From CAZTTG01 sp964615935 (GTDB taxonomy: Bacteria > Planctomycetota > UBA1135 > GCA-002686595), in NCBI GenBank assembly GCA_964615935.1, contig CAZTTG010000118.1:1-16321 (forward strand): a stretch of 16,321 nucleotides of DNA, written 5' to 3'. Position 1 is the first letter of the stretch; each line of letters starts with the position of its first letter. Positions 1 to 6,986 of this stretch are shown here, one piece after another. The translations under genes were made by a program, and so were the position numbers. The notes below the pieces were generated by a model. That model had not been told where the DNA came from and did not search any database. It saw only the letters and a program-made list of their open reading frames with translations.

Positions 1-48
1 GGCGCCGTAACTCGGTTGCCAGGCCCACGCAACGGGCGCCCAAGACCT

Positions 49-1800
49 CTAGCCCTCGCCGCGCTTCACCACGCCCCGCCCGGAGTGCCCGTCCACCGAG
101 ATCTTCAGGGGGGTGGCGGTGCGCACGTGTCTCACCCAGTCGCCCTCGGCGACCGTCTCCTGCCGGCTCAACCAGTCCCAGTCGATGGCGCCGTCCTCCT
201 CGGGCCTCACGGCGACGTACAGGACGCTGAAGGCGGTCAGGTTCTGCATCAGGTTCGACCCCTGGCTCAGCTCCGGGCTCACCTGAGGCAGGCTCGCCTC
301 GACGATGACCCGCGCCCCGCAGATCTGGCTCCAGCCCACCGGTATGCCGGCCCACGAGTCCGCCGAGCCCCAGCGGCCGAAGCCGATCAGGACGTAGGGG
401 CGATCGGACTCGCGCAGCGAGCGGTCGAAGCGCTCGACCTCGCGGGCCACCAGCTGCGTGAAGACCGGATCGAAGGCGCCCGGCTTGACGAAGACCACGT
501 CGCGGATCCCGCCGGGGCTTCCGTTGCCCAGAACCGAGTGCGAGGAGAGCAGGACGTCCTCCCCCCTCAGGTCGGCCTCTCCGAGCTCGACCTTCTCGCT
601 CGATACCGCCATCGGTCGCACCTGCAGGTGAGCCACCCGGGCCGGCAGCCCCCGCCGGGGATCGAGGTCGGCGGCGAACTCCATCTCGACCGGACAGCCG
701 AGGGCCTCCTGCGAGCGGGAGAGCAGCCGCTGGAGCACTCCGTTCAGGGGGACCTCGTCGAGGGTCAGGAGGGGGGCGAAGTTCAGGACCCGCGGCCCCC
801 GCTCCCCGGTGCCGGGGGTCAGGACGTCCGACTGCGGGTTGTAGGTGGAGGCGACGTGGCGCAGCGCGTCGTCGGCCTCGGCCTCCTCGAAGCCGCAGCG
901 CGTGAGGTACTCGGTCTCCCGGGTCGCATCCGCGATCGGCGGAGACCCCATCCGCACCGCCCAGAACCGCGTCTGGCAGCTCCGGACGAGGTCCCGCAGG
1001 CCCCGGAAGGGCTGTGGCCGGCGGGGATCCGCCGGGCAGTAGGTCCACGACCGACCCCCGTCGACGATGGTCTTGCCCAGGCCCATGGCCAGGACCACGA
1101 CGCCGTCCCCGGGCTCGGCCCAGCTCGGGGGGTAGTAGTTGTGCGAGCGGGCCACGCCCGAGACGCTGGGGTAGAAGCGGGCGTTCCGCCGGCGTCCCAG
1201 GACCTCCTGCACCACCACCGCCATCTTCTCGGAGCCCGCGGGGCTTCCGGCCCGAGCCGCGTAGTCCCGGGCGGCCTTGAAGAAGGTGGAGGCGTAGACC
1301 AGCTTGACGGCGCCGACCAGCGCCTCGAGCCGATCGTCCGCATCGTCCTGGTCGTTGGGGATCATCTTGGTGGAGTAGATCCCCGCGAAGGGGTGCTTCA
1401 GGTCGTCCTCCAGCAGGCTGGAGGAGCGCACCGCCAAGGGGCCGTCGAAGCGTTCGGTCAGGCTCCGCAGGTCGTCGAGGTACCGCTCCGGCATCTCTCC
1501 CCCGAGGAAGGCCTGGACCAGGCGATCGCCGCGGGCCCCGGACAGGGCCACCCCCTGCAGGCCGTTGCCCTCCAGGAACTCGTCGAAGAGCTCGGTGGTG
1601 AGGACCGTCGACCGAGGGACGAGGACCTGGAAGCCGGGGAGCTCGTCCGGACCGATGGCGGGCAGGACCCGGTCCCGGATCAGCCGGAGGCCCTCGGCCT
1701 TGCCGCCCAGGGCGCCGTCCCCGATGCGCGTGAAGGGCTGATCCCGGTCCGTGGAACGTCGATCGTAGTGGGGTACCTCGGGGCCGGACTCATCGGTCAT
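49..1800 (-). CDS. PEP/pyruvate-binding (PPDK N-terminal, ATP-grasp) domain protein, stand-alone
   Basis: 583 aa. The N-terminal half resembles the nucleotide/pyruvate-binding domain of pyruvate phosphate dikinase and PEP synthase: GGKAEGL at residues 32-38 and RSSSLLED at 125-132, the usual RSS(x)xED motif, followed by HPFAGIY. The segment ending LQVRPM matches the usual end of that domain. A C-terminal stretch with FGRWGSADSWAGIPVGWSQ is typical of a family of bacterial PEP/pyruvate-binding proteins. The phosphohistidine swivelling domain and the PEP/pyruvate barrel of true dikinases are not present, so full dikinase activity is doubtful. The start at 1800 is preferred over the longer frame to 1860 because GGGAGG sits about 5 bases upstream and the extra 20 residues are low complexity. 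It follows the pyruvate:ferredoxin oxidoreductase genes on the same strand, which suggests a role in pyruvate/PEP handling (inference). The exact function is unknown. Confidence 0.85.
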   Translation of the reverse strand: MTDESGPEVPHYDRRSTDRDQPFTRIGDGALGGKAEGLRLIRDRVLPAIGPDELPGFQVLVPRSTVLTTELFDEFLEGNGLQGVALSGARGDRLVQAFLGGEMPERYLDDLRSLTERFDGPLAVRSSSLLEDDLKHPFAGIYSTKMIPNDQDDADDRLEALVGAVKLVYASTFFKAARDYAARAGSPAGSEKMAVVVQEVLGRRRNARFYPSVSGVARSHNYYPPSWAEPGDGVVVLAMGLGKTIVDGGRSWTYCPADPRRPQPFRGLRDLVRSCQTRFWAVRMGSPPIADATRETEYLTRCGFEEAEADDALRHVASTYNPQSDVLTPGTGERGPRVLNFAPLLTLDEVPLNGVLQRLLSRSQEALGCPVEMEFAADLDPRRGLPARVAHLQVRPMAVSSEKVELGEADLRGEDVLLSSHSVLGNGSPGGIRDVVFVKPGAFDPVFTQLVAREVERFDRSLRESDRPYVLIGFGRWGSADSWAGIPVGWSQICGARVIVEASLPQVSPELSQGSNLMQNLTAFSVLYVAVRPEEDGAIDWDWLSRQETVAEGDWVRHVRTATPLKISVDGHSGRGVVKRGEG

Positions 1801-1832
1801 CTTCGCCTCCCGCGACGGCTCTTCCCTCGGAT

Positions 1833-1853
1833 CCGGGGCCGCAGCGGCCCCGG
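1833..1853 (-). promoter_or_regulatory. Strong GC hairpin between porB and the PEP-binding protein gene
   Basis: A perfect 9-base stem (CCGGGGCCG / CGGCCCCGG) with a 3-base loop lies in the 122-base gap, 33 bases before the ATG at 1800. No T-run follows it on the minus strand, so it is not a textbook intrinsic terminator. It could be a partial terminator, a processing site or an mRNA-stabilising element that separates expression of the PEP-binding protein from the por genes. Confidence 0.45.
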
Positions 1854-1922
1854 CGTGCACGGCGCGAATCTAGCTCCCCGCACGGGTCGAGGGAACCGGA
1901 AACCCCGGCCCCCCGGACCCGC

Positions 1923-2828
1923 TCAGCCCATCTCCGCCCGCCGCCGCAGGTCGCGCCAGTTGGTCTCCACCTGCGCGCGGATCTGCCCCAGGTCCTGGGT
2001 GGCCTTCTGGAAGCGGCCCTGCAGCTTGAAGTAGCGCTCGAGGGCCGATTCGTCCATCTCCGTCTCGACGTTGATCACCACCCGGCGGCCGTCGAAGATC
2101 TCGTAGACCGAGTAGAGGCCCGAGCGGATCGCCAGCCGGATCAGCTCGATGCCCTCGGAGGGCTCCGACTTCCAGCCGGTTGGGCAGGGCGAGAGGATGT
2201 GCAGGAAGCGGAAGCCCTCGAGGTCCAGGGCGTACTGCATCTTGCGCAGGGTGTCCTCGGGGTGGGCCAGGGAGACCGAGGCGGCGTAGGGGATGTGGTG
2301 CGCCGCCATGATCGCCAGGATGTCCTTCTTGTTCTTGTGCTTGCCCTCGGGGGTGGTGGTGGTGGAGGCCCCCAGGGGAGTGGCCGAGGAGCGCTGGCCG
2401 CCGGTGTTCCCGTAGATCTCGTTGTCGTAGCAGATGTACAGGATGTCCTCGTTGCGCTCGGCCGCGGCCGAGACGGTGGCCATGCCGATGTCGTAGGTGC
2501 CGCCGTCCCCGGCCCAGCAGATCACCCGCGTGCCGGTGCCGTTCAGCCGCGCCACCTGGGCCAGCCCGGTGGCCACCGCGGCGCAACCGGCGAAGGTCGA
2601 GGCCACCACCGGCGCGCCGTAGGCCGAGACCGGGAAGCGGCCGGGGGTGACGATCCCGCAGCAGGCCGGGATCACGATCTGGATCTGCCGGTGGGCCACC
2701 GCGTGGGTGAGCATGTTCAGGCCGATGGACATGCCGCAGCCGCCGCAGTTGGTGTTGCCCGGCCGCAGGATCGGTTCCGGGCGGTCCCGGTCGGTGTGGA
2801 TCATCCCTTCGAGGAGCGGTTCGGTCAT
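1923..2828 (-). CDS. porB: Pyruvate:ferredoxin oxidoreductase, beta subunit (thiamine diphosphate-binding)
   Basis: 301 aa; cytoplasmic. It carries the thiamine diphosphate site of the complex that oxidatively decarboxylates pyruvate to acetyl-CoA and CO2, or runs in reverse. The TPP motif GDGGTYDIG begins at residue 108, and YDNEIYGNTGGQRSSATP follows near 134, a hallmark of the PFOR family. Cys28, Cys31, Cys56/57 and Cys215 are candidates for the [4Fe-4S] cluster of the beta subunit (N-C-G-G-C-G near the N-terminus). The start at 2828 gives a 4-base ATGA overlap with the end of porA and has GGAGG 7 bases upstream; the much longer open frame upstream is only a shadow of porA. Length is normal for four-subunit-type PorB. 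Pyruvate is the best guess for the substrate, but another 2-oxoacid cannot be excluded. Confidence 0.93.
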   Translation of the reverse strand: MTEPLLEGMIHTDRDRPEPILRPGNTNCGGCGMSIGLNMLTHAVAHRQIQIVIPACCGIVTPGRFPVSAYGAPVVASTFAGCAAVATGLAQVARLNGTGTRVICWAGDGGTYDIGMATVSAAAERNEDILYICYDNEIYGNTGGQRSSATPLGASTTTTPEGKHKNKKDILAIMAAHHIPYAASVSLAHPEDTLRKMQYALDLEGFRFLHILSPCPTGWKSEPSEGIELIRLAIRSGLYSVYEIFDGRRVVINVETEMDESALERYFKLQGRFQKATQDLGQIRAQVETNWRDLRRRAEMG

Positions 2829-3988
2829 GATCCCACCTCCAGTATCTCGGGCTCGCCGGCCTGATCGCGGCGGCTGAGGTCGTCCAGGATCCCGGCGATG
2901 TGCTCGGGCCGGATGTCCCCGCCGCCCAGGCCGAGAATGTAGTTCTGTATCAGGCACTCGCTCGACACCGTACCGCGGGTCTCCGACCACAGCACCCCGC
3001 CGTGCCCCAGGCTGATGTCGCGGTCCAGCACGCCGATGCGCTGCCTCCCGGCGAGCAGGGCGCGCAGCTCCGGCTCGGGGAAGGGGCGGAACATGCGCAC
3101 CCTCAGGGATCCCACCTTCGCCCCCTTCTCGCGGGCCGCATCGACCGCCGTGCGGACGGTGCTGGCGGTGGTCCCCATGGAGATCAGGACCGTCTCGGCG
3201 TCGTCCATCCGGTAGGGAACGACCGCGTCCGCCGGGCGGCGGCCGAAGACCTCCTCGAAGCGGTCCTGCCACTCGGCGTAGACCTGCGGCACGCGCGCCA
3301 GGGCCTCGGCGTGCTGCTTGCGGTGGGCCTCGGTCTCGTGCGGGAAGTCCAGGCCGCCGATGGTCACCGGCCGATCGGTCATCTTGTGCGGCAGGTCCAG
3401 AACCGGCAGGAAGCGGTCGACCAGCTCCTGCTCGGGCACGTCCGTCTGCATCATGGTGTGGGAGAGCACGAAGGCGTCCTGGCACACCAGGACCGGGAGC
3501 AGGACCCGGTGGTCCTCCCCCACGGCGTAGCCCAGGAGGGTGCTGTCGAGCACCTCCTGGTTGTCCTCGCAGTAGAGCTGCAGCCAGCCCGCGTCGCGCA
3601 GGAGCAGGGTGTCGCCGTGGTCCACCCAGATGTTCCACGGCGGCCCCAGGGTGCGGTTCACCGCCATCATCACCACCGGCAGGCGGTAGAAGGAGGCGGC
3701 GTACACGTTCTCGGTCATGTAGGCCAGGCCATTGGAGGAGGAGGCGGTGAAGGTGCGCGCGCCGGCGACCGCGAAGCCGATGCACACACCCATGGCGCTG
3801 TGCTCGCTCTCCACGCGGACGATCTCCCCCTTCTCGAACTCCTGGCGGCAGAGCAGCTCGATGCACTCGCTCTGGGGAGTGATGGGATAGACGCCCCCGC
3901 CGAAGCCCTTGCCCTCGCGGTTGGCCCGGCCGGCCAGGGTGGCCGCCATGGCCGAGGCGTGGTTGGCGCTCAGGAACTCGATGCTCAT
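2825..3988 (-). CDS. porA: Pyruvate:ferredoxin oxidoreductase, alpha subunit
   Basis: 387 aa, the usual size for PorA of the multi-subunit enzymes; cytoplasmic. YPITPQSE at residues 34-41 and the SEHSAMG motif at 61-67 are typical of the alpha subunit pyrimidine-binding domain; Glu62 is the likely TPP-activating glutamate. NIWVDHGD at 119-126 and LSHTM further on resemble pyruvate-specific PorA sequences rather than 2-oxoglutarate or isovalerate enzymes (from memory of the family). It overlaps the upstream fusion gene by ATGA at its start and porB by ATGA at its end, so all three are translationally coupled. The start at 3988 has GGGAGA just upstream; a 47-codon longer frame exists but would read through the end of the fusion gene in another frame. 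Confidence 0.93.
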   Translation of the reverse strand: MSIEFLSANHASAMAATLAGRANREGKGFGGGVYPITPQSECIELLCRQEFEKGEIVRVESEHSAMGVCIGFAVAGARTFTASSSNGLAYMTENVYAASFYRLPVVMMAVNRTLGPPWNIWVDHGDTLLLRDAGWLQLYCEDNQEVLDSTLLGYAVGEDHRVLLPVLVCQDAFVLSHTMMQTDVPEQELVDRFLPVLDLPHKMTDRPVTIGGLDFPHETEAHRKQHAEALARVPQVYAEWQDRFEEVFGRRPADAVVPYRMDDAETVLISMGTTASTVRTAVDAAREKGAKVGSLRVRMFRPFPEPELRALLAGRQRIGVLDRDISLGHGGVLWSETRGTVSSECLIQNYILGLGGGDIRPEHIAGILDDLSRRDQAGEPEILEVGS

Positions 3989-6207
3989 ATCTCTCCCATC
4001 TCCATCGCGCTGCGCGGGCACTCCTGCACGCAGAGCCCGCAGCCCTTGCAGTAGCTGAAGTCCACCTCGTAGCCCGGCCGCTCGCGGTGGATGATCCCCT
4101 CGGGGCAGTAGAGCAGGCAGGTGTCGCACTCGCTGCAGTGCCCGCAGGAGAAGCAGCGCCCGGCCTCGCCGGCGTCGCTCAGCCCGTGGTTGACCTCATC
4201 CAGGCTGCGCACGCGGGTGTCGGCCGGCTCCAGGACCTCGCGGGCCGCCTCGGCCCGGGGGTAGTGGGCCAGGCGGATGTCCGTGACCGGGACCGACGTG
4301 CTGCGGTCCGGCCGCTCGAAGACCTCCGCGTCCAGGCCCAGGGCGCGCAGGGCCAGACCGGCCGCGCGGCGGCCGGTGCCCAGGGCGTGGGTGACCGTCC
4401 CGTCGCCGGTGGCCAGGTCCCCGGCCGCCAGCACCTTGGTGGGCTTCCCGTCCCGCAGGATGGCCCCCTCGCTGAGCTCCCAGCCCCCGGGCAGGAAGTC
4501 CAGGTCGGCTCCCTGGCCCAGGGCCAGGAGCACGCAGTCGCAGTCGAGCCAGGCGGTGCGGTCGCTGACCACCGGGCGGCGCCGGCCGCTCTCGTCGGGC
4601 TCACCCATCTCGACCTCGGCGAGCTGGATGGCCTCCACCCGACCCTGACCGCGGAAGCCCACGGGCTGGCGCTGGATCAGGAGCTGGACGCCCTCGGCCT
4701 CGGCCTCGTCGATCTCCTCGCGGATGGCGGGCATCTCCAGGCGCGTGCGCCGGTAGGCGACGGTCACGCGCTCGGCGCCCGCGCGCAGGGCTACCCGGGC
4801 GCAGTCCATGGCGGTGTTGCCGCCGCCCAGGACGACCGCGTGCCCGCCGAGCTTCACGCCGCCCTCCAGGTTGGCCCGGTGCAGGAAGTGGATGCCCTGC
4901 TCGACCCCCTCCAGCTCGGCGCCCTCGACCTTGAGCCCGCGCAGCCACTGGAGGCCGGTCGCCAGGATCACGGCGTCGTACTCCGCCTCCAGCTCGGCCA
5001 GCCGATCGGGGCCGAGGAACTCGCCGCAGCGGGCCTCCACCCCCAGCGACAGGATGCTGGCGATCTCGCGGTCCAGCACGTCGCGCGGCAGCCGGGTCTC
5101 GGGGATGCCGGTGCGCAGCACGCCGCCCAGCTCGGCCTCGCCCTCGAAGATCGTCGGCCGGTGCCCGGCCCGCGCCAGGACGAAGGCGGCGCTCAGGCCG
5201 GCGGGTCCGCTGCCCACGATGGCGATGCGGCGCGGGTCCTCGCAGGCCGCGCGCTCCGCCTGCATCTGCGGGTGGTGATCGGCGATCCAGCGCTCCAGGC
5301 CGCGGATGTTGACCGCGCCGTCGTGCTCGACCCGGTTGCAGCCCTCCATGCAGGGGGCCGGGCACACCCGGCCGCACACCCCGGGCAGCGGAGTGGTGCG
5401 GTGGAGCACCTCGGCCGCGGCGGCCTCGCCCTGGGCCTCCAGGGCCTGGATGAAGCCCACCACGTCGTTGCCCGCCGGGCAGAAGGCGTTGCAGGGGGCC
5501 AGCCTCTCCACGTAGCTCGGGCGCTGGGCGCTCCAGGATCCGGTCAGGAGGCCGGTGGGCGGGCTCTCCAGGTGGTCGATGATGCCCTCGACGTCGTCCT
5601 CCTCGGCCCAGGGCGAGCCGGCCGGCCGGCCGTCCTCGGGGGGAGCCTCCCCCACGGCGGGCCGGACCTGGACGCCCTCGTAGGCCTCGCGGGCGGCGGC
5701 GAAGTTGCCGTCGAAGCCCAGGCCGGCGTAGGTGTCCTGGAGCAGGTCCAGCGGGAGCTCGTGCACCTTGGCGAAGGCGCCGGCGATGGTGGTGTTCACG
5801 ATCACCACCGAGCGGGTGCCGATCCCGTGCCGCCGGGCGATGGCGGTGGCGTCCACGGTCGCGAGCCGGAACTGCTCGAAGCGCCCCTCGAAGGCCTCGG
5901 GCGGCTCGGAGGTGTTGAGCAGGAGCACCCCGCCGGGCGCCAGGCCCGCCACGGTCTCCTCCCCCAGCAGGCTCGGGTCGAGCACCACCAGGTGGTCGGG
6001 CTGGTAGACCTTGTTGCGGTTGGTGATCGGCTCGTCGCTCACCCGCGTGAAGGCTCGCACGGGAGCCCCGGAGCGCTCGCCGGCGTAGTCCCCGAAGGTC
6101 TGGACGCTCAGGCCGGTCCGGCCGTAGGCGGCGGCCAGGATCTTGGCACAGGTGACTCCACCCTGACCTCCGCGGCCGTGAAGCCGGATAGCAAACGATT
6201 TCTGCAT
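3985..6207 (-). CDS. porG: Triple fusion: 2-oxoacid oxidoreductase gamma subunit + GltD-like FAD/NAD(P) oxidoreductase + 2[4Fe-4S] ferredoxin
   Basis: 740 aa. Residues 1-185 are the gamma subunit (HGRGGQGG at 10-17, then FGDYAGERSGAPVRAF). Residues 230-625 resemble the small subunit of glutamate synthase and related NAD(P)H-dependent oxidoreductases: N-terminal cysteines C239, C243, C278, C282, C286, C290; FAD-binding GSGPAGLSAA from 332; NAD(P)-binding GGGNTAMDC from 461; and a final AAGDLATGDG FAD motif near 594. Residues 685-735 form a ferredoxin/delta-subunit domain with two CxxCxxCxxxCP clusters (C691/694/697/701 and C720/723/726/730). The fusion would link PFOR electrons internally to NAD(P) through flavin. 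The start at 6207 is chosen over 6237 because family members begin right before the HGRGGQG motif and a likely promoter overlaps 6237. The gene heads the por operon. No frameshift is visible. Confidence 0.9.
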   Translation of the reverse strand: MQKSFAIRLHGRGGQGGVTCAKILAAAYGRTGLSVQTFGDYAGERSGAPVRAFTRVSDEPITNRNKVYQPDHLVVLDPSLLGEETVAGLAPGGVLLLNTSEPPEAFEGRFEQFRLATVDATAIARRHGIGTRSVVIVNTTIAGAFAKVHELPLDLLQDTYAGLGFDGNFAAAREAYEGVQVRPAVGEAPPEDGRPAGSPWAEEDDVEGIIDHLESPPTGLLTGSWSAQRPSYVERLAPCNAFCPAGNDVVGFIQALEAQGEAAAAEVLHRTTPLPGVCGRVCPAPCMEGCNRVEHDGAVNIRGLERWIADHHPQMQAERAACEDPRRIAIVGSGPAGLSAAFVLARAGHRPTIFEGEAELGGVLRTGIPETRLPRDVLDREIASILSLGVEARCGEFLGPDRLAELEAEYDAVILATGLQWLRGLKVEGAELEGVEQGIHFLHRANLEGGVKLGGHAVVLGGGNTAMDCARVALRAGAERVTVAYRRTRLEMPAIREEIDEAEAEGVQLLIQRQPVGFRGQGRVEAIQLAEVEMGEPDESGRRRPVVSDRTAWLDCDCVLLALGQGADLDFLPGGWELSEGAILRDGKPTKVLAAGDLATGDGTVTHALGTGRRAAGLALRALGLDAEVFERPDRSTSVPVTDIRLAHYPRAEAAREVLEPADTRVRSLDEVNHGLSDAGEAGRCFSCGHCSECDTCLLYCPEGIIHRERPGYEVDFSYCKGCGLCVQECPRSAMEMGEI

Positions 6208-6236
6208 CCGTATATCCCCAATTATCGACAGTCGCA

Positions 6237-6266
6237 TTTATAGCAAGGCCGGCGCACCTCCTCCAA
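6237..6266 (-). promoter_or_regulatory. Candidate sigma-70 promoter for the por operon
   Basis: On the minus strand, TTGGAG (6266-6261) is followed by an 18-base spacer and TATAAA (6242-6237). This lies in a markedly AT-rich patch of an otherwise GC-rich region, about 30 bases upstream of the ATG at 6207. Transcription from it would start near 6230, which excludes the alternative ATG at 6237. A second AT-rich hexamer, GATAAT, lies slightly downstream. The motif match is moderate. Confidence 0.4.
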
Positions 6267-6426
6267 GGACGCCAGGGGGGAAACGGGGTCCGGAGGGGCC
6301 CCTGCGGGTCCACCCGCGGGCAGGAACGGCACACTCCCCCGCCCCGAACGGAATCGGCCGGAAACCGCCGTCCGAGGGCCGGGAGGCCCTGTACCGGGGT
6401 CGCGACGCCGGCGGCTGGCGCGGTCT
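6267..6426. other. Intergenic region between the HAO unit and the por operon
   Basis: GC-rich spacer with no gene I would accept. A 72-codon minus-strand frame runs through it, but its composition is proline/glycine/arginine-rich, it has no recognisable domain and it overlaps the likely promoter and hairpins. Short inverted repeats are present (for example CCTGC/GCAGG arms around 6300-6333), but none stands out from the base composition. Confidence 0.4.
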
Positions 6427-6444
6427 GGACGAACCGGTTGGTCC
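6427..6444. repeat. Near-perfect palindrome GGACGAACCGGTTGGTCC
   Basis: An 18-base inverted repeat with one mismatched pair, centred on ACCGGT, lying between the end of the HAO unit and the por promoter. It may be a protein-binding site for the por operon or part of the transcript end of the HAO unit. It partly touches the neighbouring hairpin at 6443-6464, so the two structures would compete in RNA. Confidence 0.3.
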
Positions 6445-6464
6445 GCCCCTGCCCATCGGGGCGG
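6443..6464 (-). terminator. Hairpin at the end of the hemerythrin-HAO transcription unit
   Basis: CCGCCCC and GGGGCGG form a perfect 7-base stem around an 8-base loop, 10 bases downstream of the stop codon of the small exported protein. It is well placed to end the leftward transcript. There is no T-run after it on the minus strand, so termination is inferred from position and stem strength only. Confidence 0.45.
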
Positions 6465-6474
6465 TGCGCTCCTC

Positions 6475-6930
6475 CTAGCCCAGGTGCCGGGCGAGGATGT
6501 CGCTGACGTCGACCTCCTCGACGAAGACGTCCGCGTGCAGGATCCGCCCGGCGATGGCGTGCACCTCGGCCTCCTCGGCGACCCTCGGCAGCTGCGGTCG
6601 CAGGACCTCGAGGATCTCGTCGAGGGTCTCCTCGTCCGCGCACCCCTCCGCCGCCCGCTGCCTCAGCGCCGCCTCCCGAGCCTCCAGCTCGGCGGCCCGG
6701 CCCTGGTCGCCCTCCGCCTCGATCCGGCGGCGCTCGCGGTCGATCCTCGCGAGGCGGCTCCGGAAGGTCTCCGAGCCGTACCAGGCCCGGGCGAGCCCCT
6801 CCCGGTCGAAGGTGCCGATGCGGGTCCTGGCGGAGCGGGCGGGGGTGTGCTGGCCCCCGGCGGGGCGGGAGGCCCCGAGCCCGGCGAAGAGGAAGGCGGC
6901 CCCGGCCGCGATGGCGCTTCTCCTCTGCAT
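6475..6930 (-). CDS. Small exported coiled-coil protein of unknown function
   Basis: 151 aa. The N-terminus MQRRSAIAAGAAFLFAGLG is a basic, then hydrophobic Sec-type signal peptide, so the protein is probably periplasmic. The mature part begins with IGTFDREGLARAWYGSE (residues 38-54). A charged, heptad-like helix follows at about 55-95 (rich in R, E and A), then a compact C-terminal part with DEILEVLRPQLPRVAEEAEV and FVEEVDVSDIL. One cysteine (C97) and no heme motif are present. The pattern loosely recalls OmpH/Skp-like secreted proteins and an uncharacterised group starting VGTFD, but I cannot name a family. The start at 6930 has AAGGA 9 bases upstream. It lies 56 bases after the HAO gene on the same strand and may be a partner, chaperone or maturation factor for that cytochrome (inference). 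Confidence 0.75.
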   Translation of the reverse strand: MQRRSAIAAGAAFLFAGLGASRPAGGQHTPARSARTRIGTFDREGLARAWYGSETFRSRLARIDRERRRIEAEGDQGRAAELEAREAALRQRAAEGCADEETLDEILEVLRPQLPRVAEEAEVHAIAGRILHADVFVEEVDVSDILARHLG

Positions 6931-6986
6931 CTGTGAAGGTCCTTTCGCTGGGCCCTTATCGGGCGGCCGGCCCCCGCGACCGGAGG

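Noticed and set aside
16..2034. Long plus-strand open frame (about 670 codons) opposite the PEP-binding protein gene
   Set aside because: Composition is rich in G, R, P and H with no domain pattern; it is the antisense shadow of a real GC-rich gene. The same applies to long frames opposite the por genes and both octaheme genes.
4087..6243. 718-codon plus-strand frame opposite the porG fusion
   Set aside because: Antisense to a gene with clear domains; low-complexity A/G/L/Q-rich translation and no motif.
6247..6262. Sigma-54 type promoter (TTGC) before the por operon
   Set aside because: No GG at the correct 10-base distance from the TTGC element; the sigma-70 reading fits better.
6238..6456. 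72-codon minus-strand frame before the por operon
   Set aside because: No family, biased composition, no convincing ribosome binding site, and it covers the likely promoter and hairpins.
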